Part shown: positions 26,231 to 35,310 of the stretch, piece by piece
How positions within the stretch are numbered: position 1 is the stretch's first letter
How the letters are laid out: every line of letters begins with the position of its first letter
From: Anaerocolumna jejuensis DSM 15929
Lineage (GTDB): Bacteria; Bacillota; Clostridia; Lachnospirales; Lachnospiraceae
Direction: 5' to 3'
Assembly: GCF_900142215.1 (NCBI RefSeq)
Contig: NZ_FRAC01000014.1
Span: 62,001 to 126,000, forward strand
DNA: 64,000 bases
Position numbers and translations under genes: made by a program
Notes under the pieces: model-generated
Databases searched by the model: none
Seen by the model: the letters and a program-made list of their open reading frames with translations, nothing else
Told to the model about the DNA's origin: nothing

Positions 26231-26956
26231 ATGCTGATAACCTATATTCACCATAGCTGCTTTAGTGTGGAAACAGAGCAATCTGTGTTTCTCTTTGATT
26301 ATTATAAAGGTAATATTCCCACTTTTCCAAAAGAAAAACACCTTTTTGTATTCTCCAGCCATTCCCATCAGGATCACTTTAACCATGATATTTTTAAATT
26401 GTTAAATGACTACCCTCAGATAACATATATCCTCTCCAAAGATATCCATGTAAGAAGATCTTTTTTTACTGAGCCTGACGGTTTTGAAAATGCAAAAAAG
26501 CATATTATAACTATTGGTAAGAATGAATCTCTCTCACTGCCTGCCTTTACCCTTGAGACCTTCCGTTCCACCGATAAGGGTGTAGCCTTCCTGATAACGG
26601 AAAAGGGACGTACCCTCTATCATGCCGGTGATTTAAACTGGTGGTTATGGAATGAGGATACCCCGGAAGAGCAGCAGAAGATGACAAAGAATTTTAAAGA
26701 TGAGATTCGAAAGCTTGGCGGAAGAAAGATAGATTTTGCCTTTCTTGTATTAGACCCAAGGCAGGAAGAGGAGTTTTATTCCCTCGGCTTTGACTTCTTT
26801 ATGAGAAATACCGACACTGCCCATGCCTTTCCCATGCACTTCTGGAGGGATTACAGTGTGATAGGTAAATTCAAAGCTTCAGAGGAAGCCATCCCCTACC
26901 GGGATAAGATTATGGAAATTACAGACGAAGGTCAAACCTTCCTTATTGATGATTAA
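26231..26956 (+). CDS. Metallo-beta-lactamase-fold hydrolase
   Basis: 241 residues from the ATG at 26231, preceded by AGGAGG with 5-nt spacing. The MBL zinc motif is SSHSHQDHFN (HxHxDH), a second ligand region is LYHAGDLNWW, and a final His lies in DTAHAFPMHFW. The overall type is the small UPF0173-like or zinc-dependent hydrolase subgroup without signal peptide. Substrate unknown. First of three closely spaced genes, followed after 17 bp by a glyoxalase I-like gene, so a role in hydrolysing glyoxalase-type thioesters is possible. Confidence 0.82.
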   Translation: MLITYIHHSCFSVETEQSVFLFDYYKGNIPTFPKEKHLFVFSSHSHQDHFNHDIFKLLNDYPQITYILSKDIHVRRSFFTEPDGFENAKKHIITIGKNESLSLPAFTLETFRSTDKGVAFLITEKGRTLYHAGDLNWWLWNEDTPEEQQKMTKNFKDEIRKLGGRKIDFAFLVLDPRQEEEFYSLGFDFFMRNTDTAHAFPMHFWRDYSVIGKFKASEEAIPYRDKIMEITDEGQTFLIDD

Positions 26957-26973
26957 TCAGAAAGGATACTGCC

Positions 26974-27342
26974 ATGAAATTCAAATTTGCACACAATAAT
27001 ATCAATGTACTGGATCTTGATAAATCCATCCGTTTTTATGAAGAAGCTCTTGGCTTAACCGAAACCAGCCGGAAAGAACCGGAGGACGGAAGCTTTATTA
27101 TCGTTTATCTTGGAGACAAGGAAACTTCCCATTTATTGGAGCTTACCTGGCTCAGCGACTGGGACCATCCCTACGATCTGGGGGACAATGAATTCCACCT
27201 GGCTTTTGTTACCGATGATTATGATACCGCTTATAAGAAGCACAAGGAAATGGGCTGTATCTGTTACGAAAACCCTGCCATGGGGATTTATTTTATCAAT
27301 GACCCGGACGGTTACTGGCTGGAGGTAATTCCGGCAAAATAG
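26974..27342 (+). CDS. Glyoxalase I-like VOC-superfamily protein
   Basis: 122 residues. The four metal ligands of glyoxalase I can be placed: His in KFAHNNINVLDL, Glu in HLLELTW, His in FHLAFV and Glu in YWLEVIPAK. Two beta-alpha-beta-beta-beta modules make one metal-binding barrel. Glyoxalase I isomerises the methylglyoxal-thiol hemithioacetal. Lies between an MBL-fold hydrolase (possible glyoxalase II-like partner) and a LysR regulator, all within about 17 bp of each other. Confidence 0.85.
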   Translation: MKFKFAHNNINVLDLDKSIRFYEEALGLTETSRKEPEDGSFIIVYLGDKETSHLLELTWLSDWDHPYDLGDNEFHLAFVTDDYDTAYKKHKEMGCICYENPAMGIYFINDPDGYWLEVIPAK

Positions 27343-27359
27343 TTTTCAGGAGGTATTTC

Positions 27360-28244
27360 ATGGATATCAATTATGAGCTGTATAAGGTATTTTATTATGT
27401 AGCAAAAACATTAAGCTTTTCCGAGGCTGCTGCATCCCTCTATATATCCCAGTCCGCCGTAAGCCAATCCATCAAAGTACTGGAGGGGAATTTAAACCAG
27501 ACCCTGTTTCTTCGAAGTACCAAGAAGGTTTCCCTTACAAAGGAGGGCGAACTGCTCTTTAAGCATATAGAGCCGGCCATTAATCTCATCAGCCGGGGTG
27601 AGAACCAGCTGTTAGAAGCTTCCGCTTTAGGAGAAAGCCAGCTTCGCCTGGGTGCCAGCGATACCATATGCCGCTATTATCTGGTTCCATTTTTAGAGGA
27701 TTTTCACCGGAAATATCCCAAGATACACATTAAGGTAACCAACGGTACTTCCTTTCAATGTGCCAAGATGCTGGAAAATAATGAGGTGGATATCATAGTT
27801 ACCAATTCCCCCAATTCCTCTCTTATTAACAGCATGCATATTGAAACAGTTCTGGAATTCAATGATATCTTTATTGTAAATAAAGACTTTTTTGAGGTGA
27901 AGGATGGCCCCCTGTCCCTGGAAGAGCTTCTCTCCTATCCCATCCTGATGCTGACCAAATATTCCACCACCAGTGAATTTCTTCACAACCTGTTCCTGCA
28001 GCATTCTCTGGACCTTGTACCGGCGGTGGAATTAAGCAGTAATGACCTGCTCATTGACCTGGCAAAGATTGGGCTTGGTATCGCTTTTATTCCGGATTTT
28101 TGTTACGGAAAGGATTCCTCCAACCGGCTGACGCCCATTACCTTAAAGGAAACCCTTCCCTCCAGAAAGCTGGTAGCATCTTATAATGAGAACATTCCCC
28201 TTTCCAATGCTGCCAGATACTTCATTGAGCAACTGACAAATTAA
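27360..28244 (+). CDS. LysR-family transcriptional regulator
   Basis: 294 residues. N-terminal winged HTH (YYVAKTLSFSEAAASLYISQSAVSQSIK, LFLRSTKKVSLTKEGELLF) followed by the periplasmic-binding-type effector domain (LRLGASDTICRYYLVPFL). AGGAGG precedes the ATG. Third gene of the MBL-glyoxalase operon, which is unusual since LysR genes are often divergent from targets; it may autoregulate the operon or act elsewhere. Effector unknown. Confidence 0.93.
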   Translation: MDINYELYKVFYYVAKTLSFSEAAASLYISQSAVSQSIKVLEGNLNQTLFLRSTKKVSLTKEGELLFKHIEPAINLISRGENQLLEASALGESQLRLGASDTICRYYLVPFLEDFHRKYPKIHIKVTNGTSFQCAKMLENNEVDIIVTNSPNSSLINSMHIETVLEFNDIFIVNKDFFEVKDGPLSLEELLSYPILMLTKYSTTSEFLHNLFLQHSLDLVPAVELSSNDLLIDLAKIGLGIAFIPDFCYGKDSSNRLTPITLKETLPSRKLVASYNENIPLSNAARYFIEQLTN

Positions 28245-28317
28245 AAGAGATAAACGTATCCTGCCAGTTAACACCTTTTCTTTCGTGTCTGCCTGTCAGG
28301 GTACCGTCTATCTCTTT
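28243..28317. terminator. Bidirectional terminator between LysR and the small 28321 gene
   Basis: A long imperfect stem, AAAAGAGATAAACGTATCCTG (28243-28263) with CAGGGTACCGTCTATCTCTT (28297-28316), followed by TTT; an inner loop of about 33 nt. It lies between converging genes. Confidence 0.75.
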
Positions 28318-28320
28318 TTC

Positions 28321-28533
28321 TTAATTACCTTTACTGCTTAGAGGATTGCTTCTCTCTTCAAAGAAGGCACCATTATCTGGATTGCATTCGGACTGGGGCT
28401 CATAGGCTGCTTTGTGTACCATGGCAGAACCTACGGTGATGTCTCTGGTCTGGCCGTATTTATCCTCCGGCTTTTTAGGCTCTTCCTTTGAAGTTACCTT
28501 ACTATTATTGGTCTGCTTACTGTCCTTTTCCAT
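28321..28533 (-). CDS. Small polar protein, unknown function
   Basis: 70 residues, Lys/Glu/Pro/Asn-rich and probably disordered (KVTSKEEPKKPEDKYGQ). Start has AAAGGAAG upstream. It ends SNPLSSKGN. No domain recognised. Such short hydrophilic proteins are common in spore-formers, but there is no direct evidence of a spore role. Confidence 0.5.
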   Translation of the reverse strand: MEKDSKQTNNSKVTSKEEPKKPEDKYGQTRDITVGSAMVHKAAYEPQSECNPDNGAFFEERSNPLSSKGN

Positions 28534-28666
28534 CGGTTACTTCCTTTCTGCCTGAAAATTCGATTACCTGCTGCAAGGATAGTATTCCCCGGAACATTGT
28601 GTGTATCCATTTTATTATATTCTAAAATATGATTCGAGTATCATAAATCAAAGTCAGGGGTATTGA

Positions 28667-28743
28667 ATGTAGATTGGAGGTATAAAAATACACTCAGCTC
28701 CGTGAAAGTCGCTTCGATGCATTTTTATACCCCCAATCTACAT
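28667..28743. repeat. Intergenic hairpin, 77 bp
   Basis: Near-perfect inverted repeat: ATGTAGATTGG at the left end pairs with CCAATCTACAT at the right, continuing through GGTATAAAAAT / ATTTTTATACC. The 27-nt loop contains GTCGCTTC, similar to CTCGCTTC in the loop of R1 copy F. No coding potential. Could be a minor relative of the large palindromes. Confidence 0.5.
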
Positions 28744-28799
28744 GTGCCAAGGCTGAGATTAGATTATGGTACCCAAATAATAAAATTTTAATAATAAAT

Positions 28800-29714
28800 C
28801 TAAATCGTTTTTACAATTCTTTCCGTAACCTTATCGTTTTCTGCTATAGTTCCCAGCAGTAAGCTTCCTTCTCTTTCATGCAATTTCTGGTTCTTTACAG
28901 CCGTCTGGATACTGGTATTGGCATAGCAGTATAAGCATCCGTTGCTGCAGGTATCATAAGCGCCGATATCCACACTGTCAATACAGTTGCAGCCGGGCCG
29001 CTGGCTGGCTGCCTTTGCCCTTTTAATCGGCCGCTTCAGAAGCTTTTCAATCAATTCTCCATCAATACAGCTTGCTTTTTTGATACCGGGAACGGAAAGA
29101 AGTGCTTCTTCACAGCAGCTTCTTACCTCCATTCCATACCTTCCTCCGATATCTGCAAGGTCTGCTGCCAGGAGCACCATCTCCTCTTCTGTAATTTCCC
29201 GAATGAGAGCAGTATTCCTTTGCCGTTTGATTTTCTGATAAATATCCACAAAGCTGATGTTTACGACCTGGGTATATCCACATAACCTTTCACAGAATTC
29301 CCCAAAGGCCCTTCTGTGAAAGGCGGCCGTATATTTATCATTTAAGACAATCGGGTCATAACGCCATTCTATTCGCTCTGCGCCAATAAGCTTTGACAGC
29401 TCGATAAAGGTATCTGCAATATCCGATTTCTCCCTGAGATTCACCTCCAGATCATTCCCGTAAGGAGTTAAGGTAAACTGAAAGTAAAAGGGATAGTCCT
29501 TTTCGAACAGGTAGGGTATCCGGGGCAGCATGAGCAAAGGGTCCTTTGTCCAAAAGCAAATACAGTCAACATCCTCTTCTGACAGGCTGACCCTGCTTAC
29601 CTGCCTGGGATTCATGGGGTTTCTGACATGGACAAAGCCCTCCCTTAGCCTTTGAAAGAACCAGGGTGAATAAAATCTCGGTATGTCCGTTCTTCTGGAA
29701 GCACTAATTACCAT
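28800..29714 (-). CDS. DUF1848 protein with C-terminal Cys cluster
   Basis: 304 residues beginning MVISASRRTDIPRFYSPWF, the hallmark opening of DUF1848 proteins. The C-terminal region has CNCIDSVDIGAYDTCSNGC followed by LYCYA, a Cys-rich cluster reminiscent of the Fe-S site in spore photoproduct lyase-like radical enzymes. It may bind an Fe-S cluster. Biochemical function unknown to me. It lies 19 bp after the alpha-galactosidase gene on the same strand and is probably cotranscribed with it. Confidence 0.8.
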   Translation of the reverse strand: MVISASRRTDIPRFYSPWFFQRLREGFVHVRNPMNPRQVSRVSLSEEDVDCICFWTKDPLLMLPRIPYLFEKDYPFYFQFTLTPYGNDLEVNLREKSDIADTFIELSKLIGAERIEWRYDPIVLNDKYTAAFHRRAFGEFCERLCGYTQVVNISFVDIYQKIKRQRNTALIREITEEEMVLLAADLADIGGRYGMEVRSCCEEALLSVPGIKKASCIDGELIEKLLKRPIKRAKAASQRPGCNCIDSVDIGAYDTCSNGCLYCYANTSIQTAVKNQKLHEREGSLLLGTIAENDKVTERIVKTI

Positions 29715-29733
29715 AATGACCCCTGCCTTCCCT

Positions 29734-31926
29734 CTATTTTGCTTTTAAAATGAACATCTTACTTCTGAAATCACCCCAGGTAAGCTCTGCCGGAACATTC
29801 AAGCCGTAATTCATGAGCTGGGAACCGCTGAGCACACTATCCGTTCCCTCCAGTTCGTATACAAGCTCCTCCGACAGTCCGGCTAAGGAAAAGCGGTAAA
29901 GGGCATCATTGGGAGTATTCAGTACACGGTAGAAGAAAACAACCGCTTCCTTCTTATCCTCTGATACAAACATCCAGGCAGTATGATTTCCTTCAAAGGG
30001 ACTTAACAAACGATAAAAGTCTCCGTACTGGATAAGCTTTCGCAGTCTCTTATAGGCTGAAATCTGTGCCTTGACCGTTTCCTTTTCTTCTCCTGACAGC
30101 TTTGCGGCATCCAGCTCATAGCCGAAATTTCCTGCCATGGCAACATCTCCCCTGAATTCCAGAGAAGTGACCCTTCCGGTCTGATGATTCGGAACGGCGG
30201 ATACATGGGCGGTCATAGCGCTGACAGGATAAACCAGGCTGGTTCCATATTGAATCTTTAAACGCTCTACGGCATCCGTATCATCACTTGTCCAGTTCTG
30301 GGGCATGTAGTATAAAATACCCGGGTCAAAGCGTCCGCCGCCGCCGGAGCAGCTTTCAAAGAGCACCTGTGGAAATTTTGCCGTGATTTCTTCCATTACA
30401 CGGTAAACTCCCAGGATATAACGATGGGCGGTTTCCATCTGCCTGTCTGCTGGCAGCAGCTCAGAGCCGATATCCGTGATATTGCGGTTCATATCCCATT
30501 TTACATAAGAAATGTCAGCACTGCCCAATATATCGGACAGCATGGTAATAATGGCTTCCTGAACATCCTCTCTGGAGAAATCCAGTATCAGCTGGTTCCT
30601 ACCAAGATTCCGGAATCTGTCAGGCACATGGAGGCACCAGTCCGGATGGGCCTCGTAAAGCCTGGAATCAGGTGATACCATCTCCGGCTCAAACCACAAT
30701 CCAAACTTCATTCCCTCTTCCTTCACGGCATCGGCAAGACCCTTTAAGCCTCCGGGCAGCTTTTCTTCATTGACAAACCAGTCCCCAAGGCTGGAAGTAT
30801 CGGAATTTCTCTTTCCAAACCAGCCGTCATCCAGAACTAACAGCTCGATTCCGAGAGCAGCGGCTTCCTTTGCCAGTTCCCTTAACTTCTCTTCATTAAA
30901 ATCAAAATACGTAGCTTCCCAATTATTGATAACCACGGGCCTTTCGGCATATTTGTATTTTCCTCTTGCCAGACGGCTGCGGTACAGCCTGTGGTAGGTT
31001 CTGGACATTTCACCGATACCTGCATTGGAGTAGACCATTACCGCTTCCGGCGTATAAAACTCTTCTCCCGGTTCCAATGTCCAGGAAAAATCAAAAGGAT
31101 TGATTCCCATTGCCACTCTGGCCGTCTTATACTGGTCCACCTCAACACTTGCCAAAAAGTTGCCGCTGTATATCAGGCTGAAGCCATAAGCCTCCCCTCT
31201 GTCCTCTCCGGCATTCTTTGATACCAGGGCCATAAAGGGATTTTCAGAATGTCCGCTGGCACCTCTGCGGCTTTCAATGGACTGGGTTCCGTTTACCAGC
31301 GCCCTTCTGACCTCATGGCGCTCTCTGGCCCAGCTTCCGGACAGGGTAATCATATCAAAATCATAGCTGTCAAAATCCATGCTCATACTGAGAGCACGAA
31401 GGAGCTTAAGGGATTTCTTTCCTTCATTCAGGAAATGTGCGGAGCGAAGAATGGCATCAAACCCTTTCATTACCGTGTAGCTTAAAATCAACTTAAGACC
31501 TGTCAATGCATCCTTTAAAGTGATGAGCAAGGTCACCGCTTCCTCCCCGCTCTCTGCATAAACACTGGGAAGGCCCTTTAAGGCCGGCTTGCCCTTCACA
31601 ATTTCATAGCCTTCATATGCAAAATCGGTAATTCTGCTGCCATTTTCCAGCTGCACCTGATATGCCGGCATACGAAGGTCCGAATTTCCATAAGCCGGAT
31701 ATTCATTTGGCATCGCATCCAGTGAAAACTGGCTGTCCCCATCGGTGGTAGCGCTAAAGGAAGCCCTTCCTGCCGCCTTCACCATAGCCTCTACATTGGG
31801 ATTTAGAATCTTACCGCCCCAATACACATGGGATAAAAATTTCTGCCTTTGTATTTGCATAATATAAGTGGACTTTTCTGTCTGCAAGATAAAGCTGCTG
31901 GTTTTTTCTTCAAATTGTATGCTCAT
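29734..31926 (-). CDS. Alpha-galactosidase, GH36
   Basis: 730 residues. N-terminal beta-supersandwich, then a TIM barrel with nucleophile Asp in YVKWDMNRNITD and acid/base Asp in NWTSDDTDA; the conserved CSGGGGRFD and LVLDDGWFGKR motifs are also present. No signal peptide, so it acts on imported alpha-galactosides such as raffinose or galactomannan fragments. With the beta-mannosidase at 21-24 kb this suggests galactomannan use. First gene of a two-gene transcript. Confidence 0.95.
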   Translation of the reverse strand: MSIQFEEKTSSFILQTEKSTYIMQIQRQKFLSHVYWGGKILNPNVEAMVKAAGRASFSATTDGDSQFSLDAMPNEYPAYGNSDLRMPAYQVQLENGSRITDFAYEGYEIVKGKPALKGLPSVYAESGEEAVTLLITLKDALTGLKLILSYTVMKGFDAILRSAHFLNEGKKSLKLLRALSMSMDFDSYDFDMITLSGSWARERHEVRRALVNGTQSIESRRGASGHSENPFMALVSKNAGEDRGEAYGFSLIYSGNFLASVEVDQYKTARVAMGINPFDFSWTLEPGEEFYTPEAVMVYSNAGIGEMSRTYHRLYRSRLARGKYKYAERPVVINNWEATYFDFNEEKLRELAKEAAALGIELLVLDDGWFGKRNSDTSSLGDWFVNEEKLPGGLKGLADAVKEEGMKFGLWFEPEMVSPDSRLYEAHPDWCLHVPDRFRNLGRNQLILDFSREDVQEAIITMLSDILGSADISYVKWDMNRNITDIGSELLPADRQMETAHRYILGVYRVMEEITAKFPQVLFESCSGGGGRFDPGILYYMPQNWTSDDTDAVERLKIQYGTSLVYPVSAMTAHVSAVPNHQTGRVTSLEFRGDVAMAGNFGYELDAAKLSGEEKETVKAQISAYKRLRKLIQYGDFYRLLSPFEGNHTAWMFVSEDKKEAVVFFYRVLNTPNDALYRFSLAGLSEELVYELEGTDSVLSGSQLMNYGLNVPAELTWGDFRSKMFILKAK

Positions 31927-32163
31927 ATTGCCCTCTTTTCTGCTTTTTAACCTGTCTGCGGGTTACTGCTTCTCTCATTTCATATCTCTAACTATTTCCG
32001 AAAGATATCATTATCTTTCACATTTTACCGAAATACTTCCCCAAGTTCAATGTATTATTTTCTACTAAATAGCCGGAATTTCAGTTTTTTCTCTTTCAGA
32101 TATAAAAAGGCCGGAATATATGGGATTTTAATACCAGATAAGACAATATAATTCAATTAAAAA

Positions 32164-32480
32164 CACTACATACGAAAGGAAGTTTATGGAACCGGACGAT
32201 GACCAAGGGTTTATTGCCAATCCCCAGATGATTTTGGCTTACCTTTCGTAATTTTCTATTGAGGAGTTCCCTAATGACACTTAAATGGCGGCAGCTGTTC
32301 CTAGGTAAAATTATACCACTGTCTGAGCTCACAACCCTGCACAAATACAACCTTCCAGCGAGTTTGGTATAATTTTACCTGCCAGGAACAGCTGCCGGCA
32401 TTTTAGTGGAATTCGGAACTCCGAACGAGAAAATTACGAAAGGTAAGCCAAAATCATCGTCCGTTCCCAATCCCCCCTTA
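32164..32480 (+). mobile_element. R1 palindromic element, copy E, composite
   Basis: The core palindrome (about 32226-32461) has its own stem (TTTTGGCTTACC etc.), related to copy A, with the words TGACACTTAA, CACTGTCTGAGC, AGCGAGTTTGG and TTTAGTGGA. The left outer part (32164-32209) instead resembles the inverted right end of copies B and C (AAGGAAGTTTATGGAACCGG, then ACGATGACCAAGGG). The copy therefore looks like a fusion of two elements. The right outer end is degenerate and its limit approximate. The rest of the 737-bp gap is AT-rich promoter sequence. Confidence 0.7.
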
Positions 32481-32663
32481 TTACAATCTAAATGCAGCTA
32501 GTTGGGAAAAAATACTGGAGTTTATAAATTTAAAAAAGATGGTTCTAAAATTGTGACAGTTAAAAGATTCATGCGTATGTCGTGACTAATAAATTTGTTT
32601 TATTGTTTTTCCCTTTGAAAAATGGTATGATAAATTGAAAAAATACGGAAAGGACGTGGTTTT

Positions 32664-33608
32664 TTGATTAAATCTGTATTTTCTATCGATCTTCCGGTAT
32701 TAGAAAGTATGCATATATGGAAAAACCGTATTGAACCTATTAATAAAACTGGCAACGAAAAACGTATTTGCATTGTATCAGGCATCCACGGTGATGAACT
32801 GGAAGGCCAATACATCTGTTATGAAATAATCCGCAGGATAAATGCAAATCTGCATCTTCTCCATGGAATTATTGATATATATCCCTGTCTTAACCCTTTG
32901 GGAATCGAATCTCTCACCAGAGGCATCCCGGCCTTTGACCTTGACCTGAACAGATGCTTTCCCGGAAATAAAAATGGCGATATGGCTGAAAATGCCGCCC
33001 AGGCAATTGCAGAGGATATTCTGGGAGCCGAGCTTTGCGTAGACCTTCATTCCTCCAACATCTTCCTGCGGGAAATCCCCCAGGTACGTATGATTGAAGA
33101 AAATGCTGAAATGCTCCTGCCCTATGCGAAGCTTCTGAATCTTGATTTTGTGTGGGTACATCCTTCAGCTACCGTGCAGAATGCAACCCTTACCCATGCC
33201 CTTAATTCCAGCGGAGTTCCCACCATAGCAGTGGAAATGGGCACCGGCATGCGTATTACCAAGCAATTCGGGGACCAGATCACAGAAGGTATCTTCTGCC
33301 TTTTAAAGGAGCTTGGCATGTGGGAGGGAGAAGTCATCACGCCAAAGACTCCCATTATCTCCTCCGAAGGTCAAAGCGAGGTTACCATGGTCCATGCAGA
33401 TGTCTCCGGAATCTTTCTTCCGGCAGTAGAGCATTGGATGGGCATTAAAAAAGGGGAGGTCATCGGCGATATCGTAAACAGCCTGACAGGAGAGATCAAC
33501 CAGCATATTTTAGCTCCCTGTGACGGCATGGTATTTACTTTAAGAGAATATCCTGTGGTGAACAAGGGCTCTTTGATTGTCCGCCTTCTGGGAGGTGATT
33601 TTGCATGA
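32664..33608 (+). CDS. Succinylglutamate desuccinylase/aspartoacylase-like (M14) zinc deacylase, intact site
   Basis: 314 residues from a TTG start after AAAGGACG. Zinc ligands are visible: GIHGDELEG (His and Glu) and VDLHSS (His); the catalytic Glu lies in VEMGTG. NRCFPG is also characteristic. A C-terminal domain of about 90 residues (beginning HADVSGIFLPAVEHW) resembles a barrel-sandwich hybrid fold. These enzymes remove acyl groups from N-acyl amino acids. The downstream paralogue overlaps by 4 nt (ATGA), so the two are translationally coupled and may form a heteromer. Confidence 0.85.
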   Translation: MIKSVFSIDLPVLESMHIWKNRIEPINKTGNEKRICIVSGIHGDELEGQYICYEIIRRINANLHLLHGIIDIYPCLNPLGIESLTRGIPAFDLDLNRCFPGNKNGDMAENAAQAIAEDILGAELCVDLHSSNIFLREIPQVRMIEENAEMLLPYAKLLNLDFVWVHPSATVQNATLTHALNSSGVPTIAVEMGTGMRITKQFGDQITEGIFCLLKELGMWEGEVITPKTPIISSEGQSEVTMVHADVSGIFLPAVEHWMGIKKGEVIGDIVNSLTGEINQHILAPCDGMVFTLREYPVVNKGSLIVRLLGGDFA

Positions 33609-34540
33609 TAAAAGATACGGTATACTCCATTACCTCTCCCTTTCGCGGCGAAATCAGCATTCCCGCCTACCGCTTTGGTAAGGGTGAAAAATCAGCCTGC
33701 ATCGTAGGTCCCACCAGAGGCAACGAGGTCCAGCAGCTCTATATCTGCTCCCAGATAATCAGAACTCTTGCAAGACTTGAAAAAACAGGCAGCATCGTAA
33801 GCAATAACGAAATTATGGTCATCCCCTCCGTCAATCAATATTCCATGAATGTGGAAAAGCGCTTCTGGGCTATGGATAATACGGATATTAACCGTATGTT
33901 TCCCGGTGATGCGGAAGGAGAAACCACAAGAAGAATTGCGGATGGTATCTTCCAGGCTGTGAAGGGCTATAATTACGGTATCCAATTTGCAAGCTTTCAT
34001 ACACCCGGAGACTTTATTCCCCATGTCAGAATGATGGAGACAGGCTATCAGAACACCAGCCTTGCCAATCTCTTCGGGCTTCCCTATGTGGTTACCAGAA
34101 AGCCCCGGCCCATTGATACGGCAACCCTGAACTACAGCTGGCAGATGAATGGAACCAATGCTTTTAGCGTTTATACCTCCGCCACCGACCACATTGATGA
34201 GAAATCCGCAGGACAGGCAGTATCTTCCGTCCTCCGCTTCCTTACCAGAATGGGCATTATCAAATACAACTGCCACAACGGCTTTATCGCGACCACCCTG
34301 GAAGAAGAAAGCCTGATGTCCATCCGTGCAGATGTATCCGGCATCTACCGGCGCTTTAAGGAGCCGGGCGAAGAGATTACCTTTGGAGACCTCTTAGCAG
34401 AGGTGGTAGACCCTATTGAGGGAGAAGTAATTTCCCAAATCATTGCTCCCAGTGACGGCATTATCTTTTTCGCTCACAGAAAGCCTCTGGTAATTGAAAA
34501 CTGTACGGTATATAAATTGATTCGAAGGCTTCATGAATAA
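33605..34540 (+). CDS. Aspartoacylase-like paralogue with degenerate active site
   Basis: 311 residues, same fold and domain order as its upstream neighbour (NRMFPGDAEG; RADVSGIYRRF). The site differs: the zinc-binding His of GIHGDE is Arg here (GPTRGNE), and the catalytic Glu region VEMGTG is replaced by SVYTSAT. The His of the VDLHSS motif is retained (ASFHTPGD). Loss of two key residues suggests it is not a normal zinc deacylase; a regulatory or structural partner is likely. The overlapping start argues for a fixed ratio with the intact paralogue. Confidence 0.8.
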   Translation: MIKDTVYSITSPFRGEISIPAYRFGKGEKSACIVGPTRGNEVQQLYICSQIIRTLARLEKTGSIVSNNEIMVIPSVNQYSMNVEKRFWAMDNTDINRMFPGDAEGETTRRIADGIFQAVKGYNYGIQFASFHTPGDFIPHVRMMETGYQNTSLANLFGLPYVVTRKPRPIDTATLNYSWQMNGTNAFSVYTSATDHIDEKSAGQAVSSVLRFLTRMGIIKYNCHNGFIATTLEEESLMSIRADVSGIYRRFKEPGEEITFGDLLAEVVDPIEGEVISQIIAPSDGIIFFAHRKPLVIENCTVYKLIRRLHE

Positions 34541-34578
34541 AAAACAGCTGTTTCGGATTCTGATTATCAAAAAAGACA

Positions 34579-34629
34579 TGCTGCAAAACGAGCCATAAGC
34601 CCCTATTGCAGCACGCCTTTTATTTTTTC
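34579..34629 (+). terminator. Terminator after the aspartoacylase-like pair
   Basis: Stem TGCTGCAA (34579-34586) / TTGCAGCA (34606-34613), then CGCC and TTTTATTTTTTC. Confidence 0.75.
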
Positions 34630-34666
34630 AAGGATGAAAACATTGGTTTTACAAAAACTCTGATTC

Positions 34667-34933
34667 CTATTTTGCCTGCCAGTGTTTTAAAGTCGGGAAA
34701 AAGACTTTCATCCTTTTTCTGGCTTCCTCCTCACTTATGCCAGGATTAGCTTCAACCATATTGGGAACGCAGAATTCAATCATGTCCTCCATTGTTCCCT
34801 TAAATGTAACCTCTCCCTTATCATAACAATACTTGCAATAATCCTTGCTCTTTGAACCATCTTTCTCTGTGCCATATAATTCATCTGTTTCGCCCATTGG
34901 CATTCCGCAAACCTGACAATATTTTTCTTCCAT
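34667..34933 (-). CDS. Small zinc-ribbon protein
   Basis: 88 residues. The N-terminus has two CxxC pairs, CQVCGMPM and DYCKYCYD, typical of the putative zinc-ribbon domain in small clostridial proteins; the rest is helical (TMEDMIEFCVPNMVEANPGI, ending TLKHWQAK). It probably binds one zinc ion. Function unknown; a DNA- or protein-binding adaptor is possible. Monocistronic with a good GAGGC-type site upstream. Confidence 0.8.
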   Translation of the reverse strand: MEEKYCQVCGMPMGETDELYGTEKDGSKSKDYCKYCYDKGEVTFKGTMEDMIEFCVPNMVEANPGISEEEARKRMKVFFPTLKHWQAK

Positions 34934-35310
34934 TTTAAAGCCTCCTGTATTCTATTATGTTATTTCGTTACTTACCCTTAAAGTGTAACAGATGAAACCT
35001 GACACAAGCCTGTCACGTTTATAAAATTGTTATAATTTTTTTATGTGTTTTTTTTATTTTAACAACCATACATTTTGCAGGCTTACTTCCAAAACCATCC
35101 AAACAGAAAATGAAAATTGCTTTTCAAATTTTCAAACTATTAGTTAATTGAAAATCCGAAAGCTCTCTTCTTTGCTAAAGAGTATACTCTAATTCTTTAT
35201 TTTCTCTTAAACCGGCTTATAAAACTTGACTTATATGGAAAAAGTATTAAAATGGTAGTATGTGCTATCTTATACATTGCACATGAATCACATATAATGG
35301 AGGAAACACC
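34934..35310 (+). promoter_or_regulatory. AT-rich spacer with promoter of the PrsA-like gene
   Basis: 377 bases separate divergent genes. The best promoter is TTGACT (35226-35231) with TAAAAT (35248-35253), 16 bp apart, about 58 bp before the GTG start. No repeat or RNA motif was recognised in the rest. Confidence 0.5.

Noticed and set aside
33692..34276. 194-codon minus-strand frame opposite the second aspartoacylase-like gene
   Set aside because: Shadow of a well-supported gene, no ribosome site or known domain.
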